Shown: positions 33,416-42,980, numbered from the stretch's first letter. The stretch: DNA of 47,763 bases from Oscillospiraceae bacterium (GCA_017445875.1 JAFSRZ010000010.1:1-47763), one strand, 5' to 3'. A program made the numbers and translations. The notes: generated by a model not told the origin, from the letters alone.

Positions 33416-33463
33416 CTTTCACCACCACGCGTCCCGCGTGCATGATACAGAGAGGGGGTGACT

Positions 33464-35350
33464 GTGCGTTTGGTTGAACGAATCAAAAATATATGGCAAA
33501 AAATCCGTGCGTTCTGGGTAAGTCTGAGCCGCCGGACAAAGATATTTGCCATGTTCGTGGCGGCTGTGACCGTGGTGGTTATCGGCGTTCTCATTGTGCG
33601 TAGTGTGAACCACCGCTACGCCGTCCTGTTTACGGATTTATCCGCCGAGGACCTGACGCAAGTCGTAAATTACCTGTCCGCCAACAATATTACCGATTAT
33701 AAAATCGAAAACAACAACCGGATTCTTGTCCCGGAAGGGCAGGAGTCGCGGCTGAAAATGAATATCCTCTTGGAAGGGTATCCCACATCCGGCTTTGGGT
33801 ATCAGATGTACCTTTCCAATATCGGTTCCCTTTCCTCCGACGCCGACCGGCAACTGCTCTGGCAGGCCGATTTACAGGACCGCTTAGCCGCCTGTATTAC
33901 GTATATCCCCGGCGTCAGAAGCGCGAAAGTGTTCATCACCCCCGGAGAGGACCGCCGCTACATCCTCAGTACGGATGATATTGTCAACGCGACCGCCTCT
34001 GTCACCGTGGAAATGAGCGGCAACAAGACCCTGACCGACCAGCAGGCCAACGCAATCCGCGCCCTCATCCGGGGTGCCGTGCAGGGTCTCGCCATTGAGG
34101 ATGTCGACATTATGGACACCGCCGGGAACACCTACACCGGCGAAACGGATTCCCTCAACGCCTCCGACAGCGCACAGCTCAAACTCGCGCTTGAATCACA
34201 GGTCAACGCCTATCTGCGCAACAACGTTTTGCGCGTCCTGAATGACCTGTTCGGGGAGGGCAATTGCAGTGTCAGCGTCAGCAGTACCGTCAACGTAAAC
34301 CGCACCTACGAGGACGCCATCATCTACGAGGAACCGGCGTGGGCGCAGAACGGCTCATCCGAAGGACGCGGCATTATCGGGCGTCGCCTGTGGGGAGACA
34401 GTATCGTCCGCGACGACGGCGCGGGCGCGGGCGGCACCGTCGGCACCACCACCAACGCCGACTTGAATGAGTACGTTATCCGGGAAAGCGACCTCACCGG
34501 CAACGAACGCGAAATCAACGCCTCCGGCGAAATTGATTACAACGTCACCCAATACCACCGCCAGACGGAGTACCCAATCGGCGTCGTGGAAGATGTCATG
34601 GTCTCCGTGGCTATCAACAGTTCCATTCTGGGCGACACCCCGCCCAACTTGGACACCCTGACACAGGTTGTGGCGCGTGCCGCCGGTATCAACGTCACCA
34701 CGGAAGCCGACCGTATTGCCATTATGGTACATCCGTTCTATGTCACGCCGCCTGTACCCGAAGAACCCAACGTCATTGAACTTCTGCCCGGTCTCGAACT
34801 GCCCGGCTGGGTTGTCTATGCCGCCATTGCCGGTCTGATTCTGTTCGCTATCCTGATTATCATCATTCTTCTTATCCGCAACAGCATTAAGAAGAAGCGT
34901 CAGCGCCGCGAGGAGGAACGCAAGGCCGAGGAAGCCAAACTCGAACAGAAATTGCAACGGGGCAGACCTGTTTCTGTCATTGTCCACGACGACGGCACCA
35001 TCGAGGAAGTACCCGAAGGCACCCCCGGCTCGATTACCGTCACCATGCCGGAGCCTACCGTGGACGAAAACGGCGTGGTCATCATGCCCACGCTTCAGGA
35101 GGCCGTACAGCAGGCGCAGGAAAAGGCCATTCAGGAGGCACAGGAGGCCGAAGCTGTCGCCGAGGCCGAGGCCGAGGAAGAGGCCGAGGAGGAAACGGAA
35201 GGCGCGAACCTTATGGACATCCACTCCGAAGAGGATATGGAACTCAGAAAGAAAGTCCGCCTGTTCGTGGAGGAGAACCCCGCCATTGCCGCGCAGATGC
35301 TCAAGAACTGGATAAGGGAAGGAGGCGACAACGAAAATGCCTCGACTTAA
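33464..35350 (+). CDS. fliF: Flagellar MS-ring protein FliF
   Basis: Forms the MS ring in the cytoplasmic membrane. 628 residues. Membrane segments lie at about 22-46 and 448-470 (the second is Ile/Leu-rich). The periplasmic ring-building region lies between, with ERIL-type motifs NNRILVPEGQESRLKM and VRSAKVFITPGE. The cytoplasmic tail is long and Glu/Ala-rich, ending in the FliG-binding helix (AQMLKNWIREGGD). The GTG at 33464 follows GAGGGGGTGACT; a GTG 6 bases earlier is possible. It overlaps fliG by 14 bases. Confidence 0.94.
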   Translation: MRLVERIKNIWQKIRAFWVSLSRRTKIFAMFVAAVTVVVIGVLIVRSVNHRYAVLFTDLSAEDLTQVVNYLSANNITDYKIENNNRILVPEGQESRLKMNILLEGYPTSGFGYQMYLSNIGSLSSDADRQLLWQADLQDRLAACITYIPGVRSAKVFITPGEDRRYILSTDDIVNATASVTVEMSGNKTLTDQQANAIRALIRGAVQGLAIEDVDIMDTAGNTYTGETDSLNASDSAQLKLALESQVNAYLRNNVLRVLNDLFGEGNCSVSVSSTVNVNRTYEDAIIYEEPAWAQNGSSEGRGIIGRRLWGDSIVRDDGAGAGGTVGTTTNADLNEYVIRESDLTGNEREINASGEIDYNVTQYHRQTEYPIGVVEDVMVSVAINSSILGDTPPNLDTLTQVVARAAGINVTTEADRIAIMVHPFYVTPPVPEEPNVIELLPGLELPGWVVYAAIAGLILFAILIIIILLIRNSIKKKRQRREEERKAEEAKLEQKLQRGRPVSVIVHDDGTIEEVPEGTPGSITVTMPEPTVDENGVVIMPTLQEAVQQAQEKAIQEAQEAEAVAEAEAEEEAEEETEGANLMDIHSEEDMELRKKVRLFVEENPAIAAQMLKNWIREGGDNENAST

Positions 35351-36491
35351 CCGTACCAAGAAGGGCGCTCAGGCGAAAGAACCCGAAGCGGCGGAAGTCC
35401 AGCAGGAACCGCAGGAACCGCAACCGCAAAAGGGAGATGATATTTACACCCCCTACACCATGGAAGCGCCCGGCCCGGAAGATATTCTCCGGAACATGAC
35501 CGGCATACAGAAGGCCGCCGCCGTGATTGTCGCAATCGGCGCGGACAAGGCCTCCCTGATTTATCAGCACATGGACCCCGAAGACGTGGAACAGGTCACA
35601 CTTGAAGTCGCAAAGCTCGGCTTCCTGTCGATGGATGTCAGCGAAGCCGTGCTGACCGAATTCTACCAGATGTGCATGATGAACAAGGCGGTATCCGAAG
35701 GCGGTCTGGAATACGCCCGTTCCGTGCTGGAAAAGGCGTTCGGCAACGCTACCGCCGCCACGCTCCTGTCCAAGATTACAAAGTCCCTCAAGAGCCGGGA
35801 GTTCGCATTCCTCAACAAGGCCAACTCCAAAGACCTGTTCGCCATTCTACAGAACGAGCGCCCGCAGATTATCGCCTTGGTGTTGTCCTATGTCAGTCCC
35901 GACCTCGCCGCCGGCGTCCTCGAACAACTGGAAGGACAACAGCAAATCCGCGTCGTGGAGAATATGGCTCTCATGGACAGCGCTTCCCCGACTTATGTCA
36001 AGCTGGTGGAACACGAAATGGCAAGACGTTTCGAGAATATCTTCCAGAGCGACGCCAACATCAAGGTGGGCGGTATCGACTTTGTCGCCAGCGTCATGAA
36101 CAATCTCGACCGCGCAAGCGAGAAGTCCATCTTCGACGGCCTGTCCGTCACCAACGAGACACTCGCGCAGGAGATTCGACAACGGATGTTCGTTTTCGAG
36201 GACATTGTCACCATGGACGACCGCTCGATACAGCGTTTCCTCCGGGATGTCGACAGCAAGGACGTGGTGCTTGCCCTCAAAGCCGCCGCCGAGAATGTGT
36301 CCAACAAACTCTTTGCGAATATGTCCACGCGTATGGCCGCCAGTATCCGCGACGACTTGGAGATTACAACCAATGTCCGTATGAAGGACGTGGGCGAGGC
36401 GCAACAGCGCATTGTGGACGTTATCCGCAAACTCGAAGACCAAGGAGAGATTATCATCCTCAAAGGAGGCAAAGACGATATCATCGCGTAA
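35337..36491 (+). CDS. fliG: Flagellar motor switch protein FliG
   Basis: Rotor protein that contacts FliF, FliM and the stator. 384 residues, about 45 longer than usual because of a Glu/Pro/Gln-rich N-terminal extension before DILRNMTGIQKAAAVIVAIG. The middle domain has NERPQIIALVLSYVSPDLAA (EHPQ-like motif, here ERPQ). The C-terminal torque domain has MDDRSIQRFLRDVDSKDVVL with the conserved charged residues and ends RKLEDQGEIII. It starts inside the end of fliF, implying coupling. Confidence 0.95.
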   Translation: MPRLNRTKKGAQAKEPEAAEVQQEPQEPQPQKGDDIYTPYTMEAPGPEDILRNMTGIQKAAAVIVAIGADKASLIYQHMDPEDVEQVTLEVAKLGFLSMDVSEAVLTEFYQMCMMNKAVSEGGLEYARSVLEKAFGNATAATLLSKITKSLKSREFAFLNKANSKDLFAILQNERPQIIALVLSYVSPDLAAGVLEQLEGQQQIRVVENMALMDSASPTYVKLVEHEMARRFENIFQSDANIKVGGIDFVASVMNNLDRASEKSIFDGLSVTNETLAQEIRQRMFVFEDIVTMDDRSIQRFLRDVDSKDVVLALKAAAENVSNKLFANMSTRMAASIRDDLEITTNVRMKDVGEAQQRIVDVIRKLEDQGEIIILKGGKDDIIA

Positions 36492-36509
36492 CGGAAGGAG
36501 TGGGGGACT

Positions 36510-37454
36510 GTGGCAGTCGTCAAGAGAAACCGCGGAACGATACAGGCGGACGCCTATGTACTCCGTCCGGCCGGGGAACTGTTCGTCGGGGAGGACACCC
36601 CGAAAACACCCCTTCCCATCAAAGAGTACGCCAATATGGATTTGGACGGGGACGGGTTCCCGTCCGAATCCGGCGACGAACCCGGCACGAAATCAGGGGA
36701 TGTCCCCGAACCGGAGGAGGACGAGGAGGAAGAACCCAGTCCCGAAACCGACCCCCTTGGATTTGCCCGCATTCAGGCCGACGCCCTGTTAAGGGACGCC
36801 CGGCAGGAGGCCGAGGATTATGTGGCGGCCTACAAACAGCAGGCTATCGCCGAATTTGAATCCGAACTTGAAAAGCAGAAGTTCCGCGCCCAGCAGGAGG
36901 GTTATAACGCCGGTTACGCCGCCGGCATGACTGCGGCAATGGCGGAGGCCAAAGTAGAGCGGAATAAACTTGCCGCCGAACAAATCCGCGCCGTGACGGA
37001 CTTCTTGGAAGCGGCGGCGCGGACGCGTGACCGCCTCTTCGACGAGAACCGCGAGGAGATGAAAAACCTTGCCATGGCAATCGCCGAGAAAGTCATACAA
37101 GTCAGCCTCAAAAACAGCAGTGACATTTTACTCCGCATGGTCGACGCCGCCACCGATACACATAAACGTTGTGAATGGGCGCATATCTACGTGGCGGACT
37201 GTGATGTAAAGGGGAAAGCGTTCACGACGCCCGAACTGACAGCCGCTTTGAGCCATATTTCCGACCGTGTGCGCGTCATTCCCATGGCGGACGACGAGTC
37301 AGGGACTTGCATTGTCGAACTCCCGGACGCCATTTTGGACGCGAGTGTGTCGACACAGCTTGCCAACATCCGGGAGGTGTTGGACAGCGTCGGCACCGAC
37401 GACGATTCCCCGACCGTGTTCTACACGGGCAAAGCCCCGAAAAATTCCGTCTGA
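36510..37454 (+). CDS. fliH: Flagellar assembly protein FliH
   Basis: Regulator and tether of the export ATPase FliI. 314 residues. It opens VAVVKRNRGTIQADAYVLRP, then has a very acidic stretch (residues 45-85, many Glu/Asp). A coiled coil with small-residue periodicity follows (QQEGYNAGYAAGMTAAMAEA, a GxxxG-like region typical of FliH). The C-terminal domain, related to the V-ATPase E subunit, starts around LAMAIAEKVIQVSLKNSSDI. It starts at GTG 18 bases after fliG with GGAAGGAG upstream. Confidence 0.87.
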   Translation: MAVVKRNRGTIQADAYVLRPAGELFVGEDTPKTPLPIKEYANMDLDGDGFPSESGDEPGTKSGDVPEPEEDEEEEPSPETDPLGFARIQADALLRDARQEAEDYVAAYKQQAIAEFESELEKQKFRAQQEGYNAGYAAGMTAAMAEAKVERNKLAAEQIRAVTDFLEAAARTRDRLFDENREEMKNLAMAIAEKVIQVSLKNSSDILLRMVDAATDTHKRCEWAHIYVADCDVKGKAFTTPELTAALSHISDRVRVIPMADDESGTCIVELPDAILDASVSTQLANIREVLDSVGTDDDSPTVFYTGKAPKNSV

Positions 37455-37509
37455 ACGGCACCGGAAAACGGGAACTCCGCACCGTATTCTATAATGAGGA
37501 AGTGAGCGC

Positions 37510-38826
37510 GTGTTCCAGAACGCCATACGGCAAATCCGGCAGGCGGAGACTATCCGCCACACCGGCAAAATTGAAAACATTGTCGGCATGTCGATTGAGG
37601 CGTCCGGGAGCAAGGCCGCCGTCGGGGATATCTGCCGCATTTACAGCGACGAATCGAGCGGACAGATTTCCGCCGAAGTCGTGGGCTTCAAGAATGACCG
37701 CCTCTTACTCATGCCCTACGCCGAAATGAGCGGCATTTCCGCCGGGAACTTTGTCCGCAACACCGGACACCAGTTACAGTTGAAAGTGGGGCCGTACCTC
37801 AAAGGCCGCATTATCAACGCCCTCGGACAGCCTATCGACGACAAAGGCCCCCTTGAAGAGGGTGTGCCGTACAATATCGGCGGCGGCTATATTAACCCGC
37901 TGGCGCGTCCGCCTATACGCGAAAAAATGGAGTTCGGCGTCAAGGCCATTGACGGCCTGCTGACTATCGGAAAAGGTCAGCGTATGGGCATTTTCGCGGG
38001 TTCCGGCGTCGGGAAAAGTACCCTGTTAGGCATGATTGCGAAGAATGTCAAGGCCGATATCAACGTCATCGCGCTTGTGGGCGAACGCGGACGCGAAGTG
38101 TTGGAGTTCGTGCAAAAGGATTTGGGCGCGGCGGGTATGGCGCGTTCCGTGCTTGTCGTGGCGACTTCCGACCAGCCCGCCATGTTACGCATGAAATGTC
38201 CCGCCGTGGCGACGGGTATCGCGGAATTTTTCCGCGACCAAGGCTATGACGTGCTTCTGATGATGGATTCCCTGACCCGTTTCGCAATGGCACAGCGCGA
38301 AATCGGGCTTGCAATCGGAGAGCCGCCCGTGGCGCGTGGCTACACGCCGTCGATTTACGCCGAACTCCCGAAACTTCTGGAGCGGAGCGGCAACTTCCAG
38401 ACCGGTTCCATTACCGGCATTTACACGGTACTTGTCGAGGGCGACGACACCAACGAACCCATTGCCGATACCGTGCGCGGCATTCTGGACGGTCACATTG
38501 TGCTGTCCCGCGCCCTTGCCGCCGCGAACCATTACCCCGCTATCAACATTGGCGCGAGTATCTCCCGACTCATGGTCGAACTCGTGTCCACGGAACACAG
38601 ACAGCTTGCGTCACGTCTCCGGGATATCCTGAGCGTGTACGAGAAGAACGAGGACCTTGTATCTATCGGCGCGTACAAGGCCGGGAGTAATCCCAAACTT
38701 GACCAAGCCTTGAAACAGATTGACGCAATCAACGCCTTTCTCATGCAGGGTATCAATGAATCGTTCAGTTACGATGACTGTCTGAAACAAATGTCAGCGA
38801 TTTTCAAGCAGACCCGCGCCGAGTGA
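37510..38826 (+). CDS. fliI: Flagellum-specific export ATPase FliI
   Basis: Hexameric F1-beta-like ATPase that drives export of flagellar subunits. 438 residues. Walker A is GIFAGSGVGKSTLLGMIAK near residue 160, a later block is VIALVGERGREVLEFVQKDL, and Walker B is DVLLMMDSLTRFAMAQREIG. PPVARGYTPSIYAELPKLLE is the conserved switch region. Translation starts at GTG after GAGGAAGTGAGCGC. The N-terminal 20 residues that contact FliH are present (FQNAIRQIRQAETIRH). Confidence 0.96.
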   Translation: MFQNAIRQIRQAETIRHTGKIENIVGMSIEASGSKAAVGDICRIYSDESSGQISAEVVGFKNDRLLLMPYAEMSGISAGNFVRNTGHQLQLKVGPYLKGRIINALGQPIDDKGPLEEGVPYNIGGGYINPLARPPIREKMEFGVKAIDGLLTIGKGQRMGIFAGSGVGKSTLLGMIAKNVKADINVIALVGERGREVLEFVQKDLGAAGMARSVLVVATSDQPAMLRMKCPAVATGIAEFFRDQGYDVLLMMDSLTRFAMAQREIGLAIGEPPVARGYTPSIYAELPKLLERSGNFQTGSITGIYTVLVEGDDTNEPIADTVRGILDGHIVLSRALAAANHYPAINIGASISRLMVELVSTEHRQLASRLRDILSVYEKNEDLVSIGAYKAGSNPKLDQALKQIDAINAFLMQGINESFSYDDCLKQMSAIFKQTRAE

Positions 38827-38849
38827 CCCGAAAGTGAGGTGTGTCCATT

Positions 38850-39305
38850 TTGAAACGGTTTCAATTTCAATTGGAACCCGTCCTGAACTTCAAACAGCAG
38901 GGCTTGGACGCGTTAATGATAGAGTTATCCGCCATACAGGCCAGCGTGGCGGCACAGGAAAACAAGCGGAGCGCGGCCTACCAGCTCTTAGCCGACTACG
39001 ACGCCGAGAGTGTCCGCAAGAATGCCGAGGGCATGTCCGTTATAGAGGCGTTGGAGCGGCAGTCGTGCCAACAGGTGTTAGCGCGTCGGGCGCGGAACGA
39101 GGACGACGAACTTGCACGCTTGCGGCGCGAGGCCGAAAAGAAACGTGACGAAATTGTAGAGGCGCGTAAAGAGACCCATTCACTGGAACGACTGCGGGAA
39201 GTGCGTCAATCGGAGTTCAACGCCGCGCTTGCCAAGGCCGAGGAAAAGGAACTCGACGACTTGACCGCCGCCCGTCGCGCTTCCGCCGCGACCGCCGCCG
39301 GATAA
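38850..39305 (+). CDS. fliJ: Flagellar export chaperone FliJ
   Basis: A coiled-coil stalk protein that sits in the FliI ring, 151 residues. The whole chain is helical and charged, with FQFQLEPVLNFKQQGLDALM at the start, the usual FliJ opening. The TTG at 38850 is preferred over the GTG at 38841, because GTGAGG lies 10 bases before the TTG but directly abuts the GTG. A dispersed repeat follows the stop codon. Confidence 0.85.
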   Translation: MKRFQFQLEPVLNFKQQGLDALMIELSAIQASVAAQENKRSAAYQLLADYDAESVRKNAEGMSVIEALERQSCQQVLARRARNEDDELARLRREAEKKRDEIVEARKETHSLERLREVRQSEFNAALAKAEEKELDDLTAARRASAATAAG

Positions 39306-39307
39306 AA

Positions 39308-39353
39308 TTTCCCCCACCCGGCGCGTACCGCCGCAAGGCGACAGAGGGGGACA
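39308..39353. repeat. Dispersed palindromic repeat, copy 5
   Basis: TTTCCCCCACCCGGCGCG ... CCGCAAGGCGACAGAGGGGG. Read on the minus strand it is CCCCCTCTGTCGCC, TTGCGG, then GCGCCGGGTGGGGG, joining the right half of copy 2 with the GGTGGGGG end of copy 1. It lies between fliJ and fliK inside the fla/che operon. Confidence 0.75.
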
Positions 39354-39435
39354 AAATCGTAATTTTCATTAAAGGAGGTGAGGCCGGGAAAAACGCGTAC
39401 CCACAGCACATATCATATGGAGGTGACAAATACTC

Positions 39436-40515
39436 GTGGAAATGAGAAACACAGCGACGTTAGACCAGATTCTGACGGCGGCACCGTCCGGGCGCGGCGC
39501 TTCACGGAGTAACGCGAAGGCGTCCGACAGTTCCGATTTCGGGAGCATGGTTCGCCAGAAACAGCAGGACACACGCGCCAATGACGCCAAGGACACCCGT
39601 ACCGACCGCCCCGCGCAGACTTCCACAGCAAAACCCAAGTCCGACACCCCCGCCGCACAACAGGAATCCGACATTCCCGATGAACAGTACGCTATCGCCG
39701 CCGCCATGATGATGCAGTCATGGTTACAGATGATTCCCGTCAACGTGACCCCGGAGGAAAACACGCTCGAAGTCGAAATCACCCCGGAGTTTCTCCCCGA
39801 CATGCACACGGAAGTCGAAGTCGTCGCGCCGCTGGAACAGATTCAGGTCAGGCCGGAAGAAGTTTTCGTGCAAACGGAAACCAGAGAGTTCCGCGACGTG
39901 GCGCAGGAAGTCCGCACGGAAATTCAGGACTTTTCCGACAAGCCCGTGACCGGGGAACAAACGGAGGAAGTTGAGGAAACCGTAGTCGTGGAAAACGTGG
40001 AGGTCGAGACCCCGGTTTTCGGCTACATGGACGCCGAACCCGTGAAAGTGGCTACCGTACAGGAAAAGCCCGTCGAACTCGAAGCCCCCGACGGCTTGGA
40101 GCAGTTGCGCGGACGCATTGAGGAATTTCTGACCGACGCAGAGGGCAACAGTTACGTAGAGTTGACGCTTTCCCCGCCCGAACTCGGCAAAATTACGGTC
40201 TCCCTGACGCAGATGAACGACGGCGCGTTACACGTACAGCTCAGCGCCACGACTGTCCGCGCCGCCGAACTGCTTGAACGCAACACAAGCGGCTTGCAAC
40301 AGCTTTTAGCGTCCACGTCGCGCCCGCAGGTCAAAGTGGAGATGAACGAGACCCAGACAACCCCCTACATTTTCATCAACCCCAATCAGGACAACGGACA
40401 GAATCAGCAACGGCAACAGCAGAATCAGCAGAAGCGTGACCGGGAACGCGGAGAACATGAGGACAGCGATTTCATACACCAGTTGCGGCTCGGACTGGTC
40501 GGAATCGGCGTCTGA
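39436..40515 (+). CDS. fliK: Flagellar hook-length control protein FliK
   Basis: Molecular ruler that is secreted and switches export specificity when the hook is complete. 359 residues. The N-terminal and central parts are low-complexity and acidic (many Glu/Val). The conserved C-terminal domain is at about 220-310 (YVELTLSPPELGKITVSLTQ, VQLSATTVRAAELLERNTSG). A Gln/Asn-rich stretch follows. It starts at GTG with GGAGGTGA 11 bases upstream; an ATG 6 bases later is possible. Gene order supports the call. Confidence 0.85.
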   Translation: MEMRNTATLDQILTAAPSGRGASRSNAKASDSSDFGSMVRQKQQDTRANDAKDTRTDRPAQTSTAKPKSDTPAAQQESDIPDEQYAIAAAMMMQSWLQMIPVNVTPEENTLEVEITPEFLPDMHTEVEVVAPLEQIQVRPEEVFVQTETREFRDVAQEVRTEIQDFSDKPVTGEQTEEVEETVVVENVEVETPVFGYMDAEPVKVATVQEKPVELEAPDGLEQLRGRIEEFLTDAEGNSYVELTLSPPELGKITVSLTQMNDGALHVQLSATTVRAAELLERNTSGLQQLLASTSRPQVKVEMNETQTTPYIFINPNQDNGQNQQRQQQNQQKRDRERGEHEDSDFIHQLRLGLVGIGV

Positions 40516-40539
40516 CGCCCCCGGAAAGGAGTACACACC

Positions 40540-41370
40540 ATGAGCAGTAACTACTTTACAGACCTCAACGGCATTGTGTCGACGGGACTGGAAACAGCCA
40601 GCGCCGTAGCGAAGCACAGCACCAGTAAGAAGGCCGGGAAAGACCTTCAAATGGAGGATTTCCTTCAGTTGATGGTCGCCACGTTCCAGAACCAGACCAT
40701 TGACAATCAGGCCGATATCAGCGACATGATGAACCAGATGGTACAAATGTCCGTGGTACAGGCGATTACCAATATCAGTCAGTTGATTACCGACACCACC
40801 AATTTGACCTATGCCGCCTCCCTCGTCGGCAAAGATGTTGTCATTGCCGAGAAAGTCGGCACGGATACGATACAGATTCAAGGCACAGTCACGGGTACGG
40901 GTACACTCGACGGCACCCCGGTCATTTTCGTGGGTGACAAGAGTTACTGGCTGTCGGACGTGTTAGCCGTCGGGGAGTTGCCGTCCAAGGAGGCGCAGGA
41001 ACAGAACGCGCAAGCCCTCCAGAACGCAGAGGACTGGCTGACCCAGCAGACTTCTTCCAGTTCCATGGACATGGCGGCACGTGCCGCACTCCAGAGTGTC
41101 CAAGACGACCTTGCCAAGCTCCAGAGCGCCAAAGACGACACGGTAGACGCCCTTTTGGAAGCTATCAAGCCGTCCGACGACGACGAGAAACGCGCCAACG
41201 CCATTGCCGACATTCTCGACCCCGCCAGCAACAAGCGCGACGCCGTGATAAATCTGCTGACCGCCGCCGGAAACAGTACCGATGCCGCCGCGATTCTCAG
41301 CGCCCTTGGACACGACGATATCCCGCTGTCCGTCATTGAGGACGCCATGCAGGAAATCGGCCTCATTTGA
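40540..41370 (+). CDS. flgD: Flagellar hook capping protein FlgD, with atypical C-terminus
   Basis: Cap needed for hook assembly. 276 residues. The conserved N-terminal part is DLQMEDFLQLMVATFQNQTI followed by MMNQMVQMSVVQAITNISQL and ASLVGKDVVI. After residue 150 the usual Ig-like/Tudor region is short. It is followed by about 120 residues of helical, Asp/Ala-rich sequence (SSSMDMAARAALQSVQDDLA), which I do not recognise in FlgD proteins. CCGGAAAGGAGTACACACC precedes the ATG. The next gene starts after a 23-base gap. Confidence 0.86.
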   Translation: MSSNYFTDLNGIVSTGLETASAVAKHSTSKKAGKDLQMEDFLQLMVATFQNQTIDNQADISDMMNQMVQMSVVQAITNISQLITDTTNLTYAASLVGKDVVIAEKVGTDTIQIQGTVTGTGTLDGTPVIFVGDKSYWLSDVLAVGELPSKEAQEQNAQALQNAEDWLTQQTSSSSMDMAARAALQSVQDDLAKLQSAKDDTVDALLEAIKPSDDDEKRANAIADILDPASNKRDAVINLLTAAGNSTDAAAILSALGHDDIPLSVIEDAMQEIGLI

Positions 41371-41393
41371 ACGCTTTCGGAGGGGGAACGACG

Positions 41394-41792
41394 ATGATTG
41401 ACAAATTACACAACGTCGCGCCGGTTGTCCCGTCCGCCAGTACGCAAGCCGCGACCGCCGCCCGTACGCAAACTGCCCCCGCGCAGACACAACCCGCTTT
41501 CGGCGCTATGCTCCAACAGCAGATTCAACAGCGTGCGCAGACGGTCAATTTCTCCAAGCACGCCCTCGCCCGCGCCGAGGAACGCGGAATCGAACTCACC
41601 CCCGATTTGATGGGCAAACTGGCGGATTCCGTCTCCAAGGCTCACGAAAAAGGCGCGAAAAATATTCTTGCGTTCAGCGATTCGCAGGCGTTCATTATCA
41701 ACATTCCCTATGGGCGGGTTATCACGACCATGTCCGGCGAGGAAATGCGGCAGAATATTTTCACCAACATTGACGGGGCGGTACTGCTCTGA
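41394..41792 (+). CDS. Flagellar operon protein (TIGR02530-type)
   Basis: A 132-residue protein between flgD and flgE, the place of the conserved 'flagellar operon protein' family of Firmicutes. The N-terminal half is Ala/Gln/Thr-rich. The conserved half has VNFSKHALARAEERGIELTP, LADSVSKAHEKGAKNILAFS and the end RQNIFTNIDGAVLL. GGAGGGGGAACGACG supports the ATG at 41394 rather than one overlapping flgD. It is thought to help in hook assembly, but the role is not established. A GGGGCG/CGCCCC hairpin follows it at 41826-41851. Confidence 0.82.
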   Translation: MIDKLHNVAPVVPSASTQAATAARTQTAPAQTQPAFGAMLQQQIQQRAQTVNFSKHALARAEERGIELTPDLMGKLADSVSKAHEKGAKNILAFSDSQAFIINIPYGRVITTMSGEEMRQNIFTNIDGAVLL

Positions 41793-41882
41793 CAGTACAA
41801 CGGCAGGTCCTTTTCAGGATGTCGTGGGGCGTCGCCCGACTGGCGCGCCCCAACGCCCCGGCATGACATAAGGAGTTGTAAC

Positions 41883-42980
41883 ATGACAAGTTCCATGTAC
41901 GCGGCTGTCGCGGGTCTCAAAACGCATATGAGCGCCCTCGGCGTCATCGGCAACAACGTTGCCAACGTCAACACATTCGCCTACAAGGCCACACGATACA
42001 CTTTCGACGAAGCCCTGTACACGAACGTCCGTTCCGGTTCCAACGGCACGGAGGAAATCGGCGGCAACAACCCCGCCCAAATCGGTTTCGGCTGTACGCT
42101 GGGGACTATCGACCTCGACATGAGTACCAAAATCTTCAACACCACGGGCAGAGGCATGGACTGCATGATTGACGGTGACGGCTTTTTCCTCGTCGGCGAC
42201 AAAACCAAACTCGGTATCAACACGCAGGCCGAACTCAACGGCATGTCGCTGAGCCGTCTGGGGAATTTCGAGTTCAACAGCGGCTATCTCACCGACGGCG
42301 GCGGGAATATTGTCTACGGCTTTCTCAACCTCTCCAACCCTGACCAGAACGCGCAGTTCAGTACGCTCTTGACGCCGATTCGACTTCCGTATTATAATGA
42401 GGACACCAAGGAGATTCTCATGCCCGTCGAGAGCGACGACGAGGAAAACCCCGAACTCATGGACAACGAAACCGCGCTGGAAGCTATCGCCGAAGCCAAC
42501 GCCCCCGGACAGGAAGCCACCCATGTCCCTTACAAGCGCCTCAATGTCGATACGTTGAGCGTCGACCGCGCCGGGGTCATTACCGCCGTCACCGCGGATG
42601 ACGTTCAGGTCGTTATCGGCGTTATCGCCATAGCGAAGGCCGAAAACCCCAACGGCGTCACCCATGACGATGGGCGCTACTACAAAGCCCTCGGCGGCGC
42701 GGGCAATCTCCGCCTGACCACTGTCGGCGGCACCGTCACGTATCCGGAAATCGGCATGGACGGGCAGCCCGTCAACCCCGGCGGCACCGATTCCAACCGC
42801 CTGATTATCGAAAGCGCCGGCGACACGGAACTGCTCAACGGCGGCCTTGAATCCTCCGGCACCGACCTCGCCGACGAAATCACACACATGATTGTCATTC
42901 AGCGCGGCTATCAGGCCAATACCAGAATTGTCACCGTAACCGACTCCATGCTGGAAGAACTCGTCAACATGAAGCGCTAA
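41883..42980 (+). CDS. flgE: Flagellar hook protein FlgE
   Basis: Hook subunit of 365 residues. Rod/hook family ends are both present: N-terminal MTSSMYAAVAGLKTHMSALG with VIGNNVANVNTFAYKATRYT, and C-terminal DEITHMIVIQRGYQANTRIV ending EELVNMKR. The core motif TTGRGMDCMIDGDGFFLVGD is typical. Position after flgD and before flbD supports hook over the distal rod proteins FlgF/FlgG, which share the same ends; the length is moderate for a hook protein. ATAAGGAGTTGTAAC precedes the ATG. Confidence 0.88.
   Translation: MTSSMYAAVAGLKTHMSALGVIGNNVANVNTFAYKATRYTFDEALYTNVRSGSNGTEEIGGNNPAQIGFGCTLGTIDLDMSTKIFNTTGRGMDCMIDGDGFFLVGDKTKLGINTQAELNGMSLSRLGNFEFNSGYLTDGGGNIVYGFLNLSNPDQNAQFSTLLTPIRLPYYNEDTKEILMPVESDDEENPELMDNETALEAIAEANAPGQEATHVPYKRLNVDTLSVDRAGVITAVTADDVQVVIGVIAIAKAENPNGVTHDDGRYYKALGGAGNLRLTTVGGTVTYPEIGMDGQPVNPGGTDSNRLIIESAGDTELLNGGLESSGTDLADEITHMIVIQRGYQANTRIVTVTDSMLEELVNMKR

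Noticed and set aside
39378..39510. Short frame starting at a GTG right after a strong AAAGGAGG before fliK
   Set aside because: It overlaps fliK out of frame and encodes about 40 unremarkable residues. The spare ribosome-like site is noted, but there is no support for a product.
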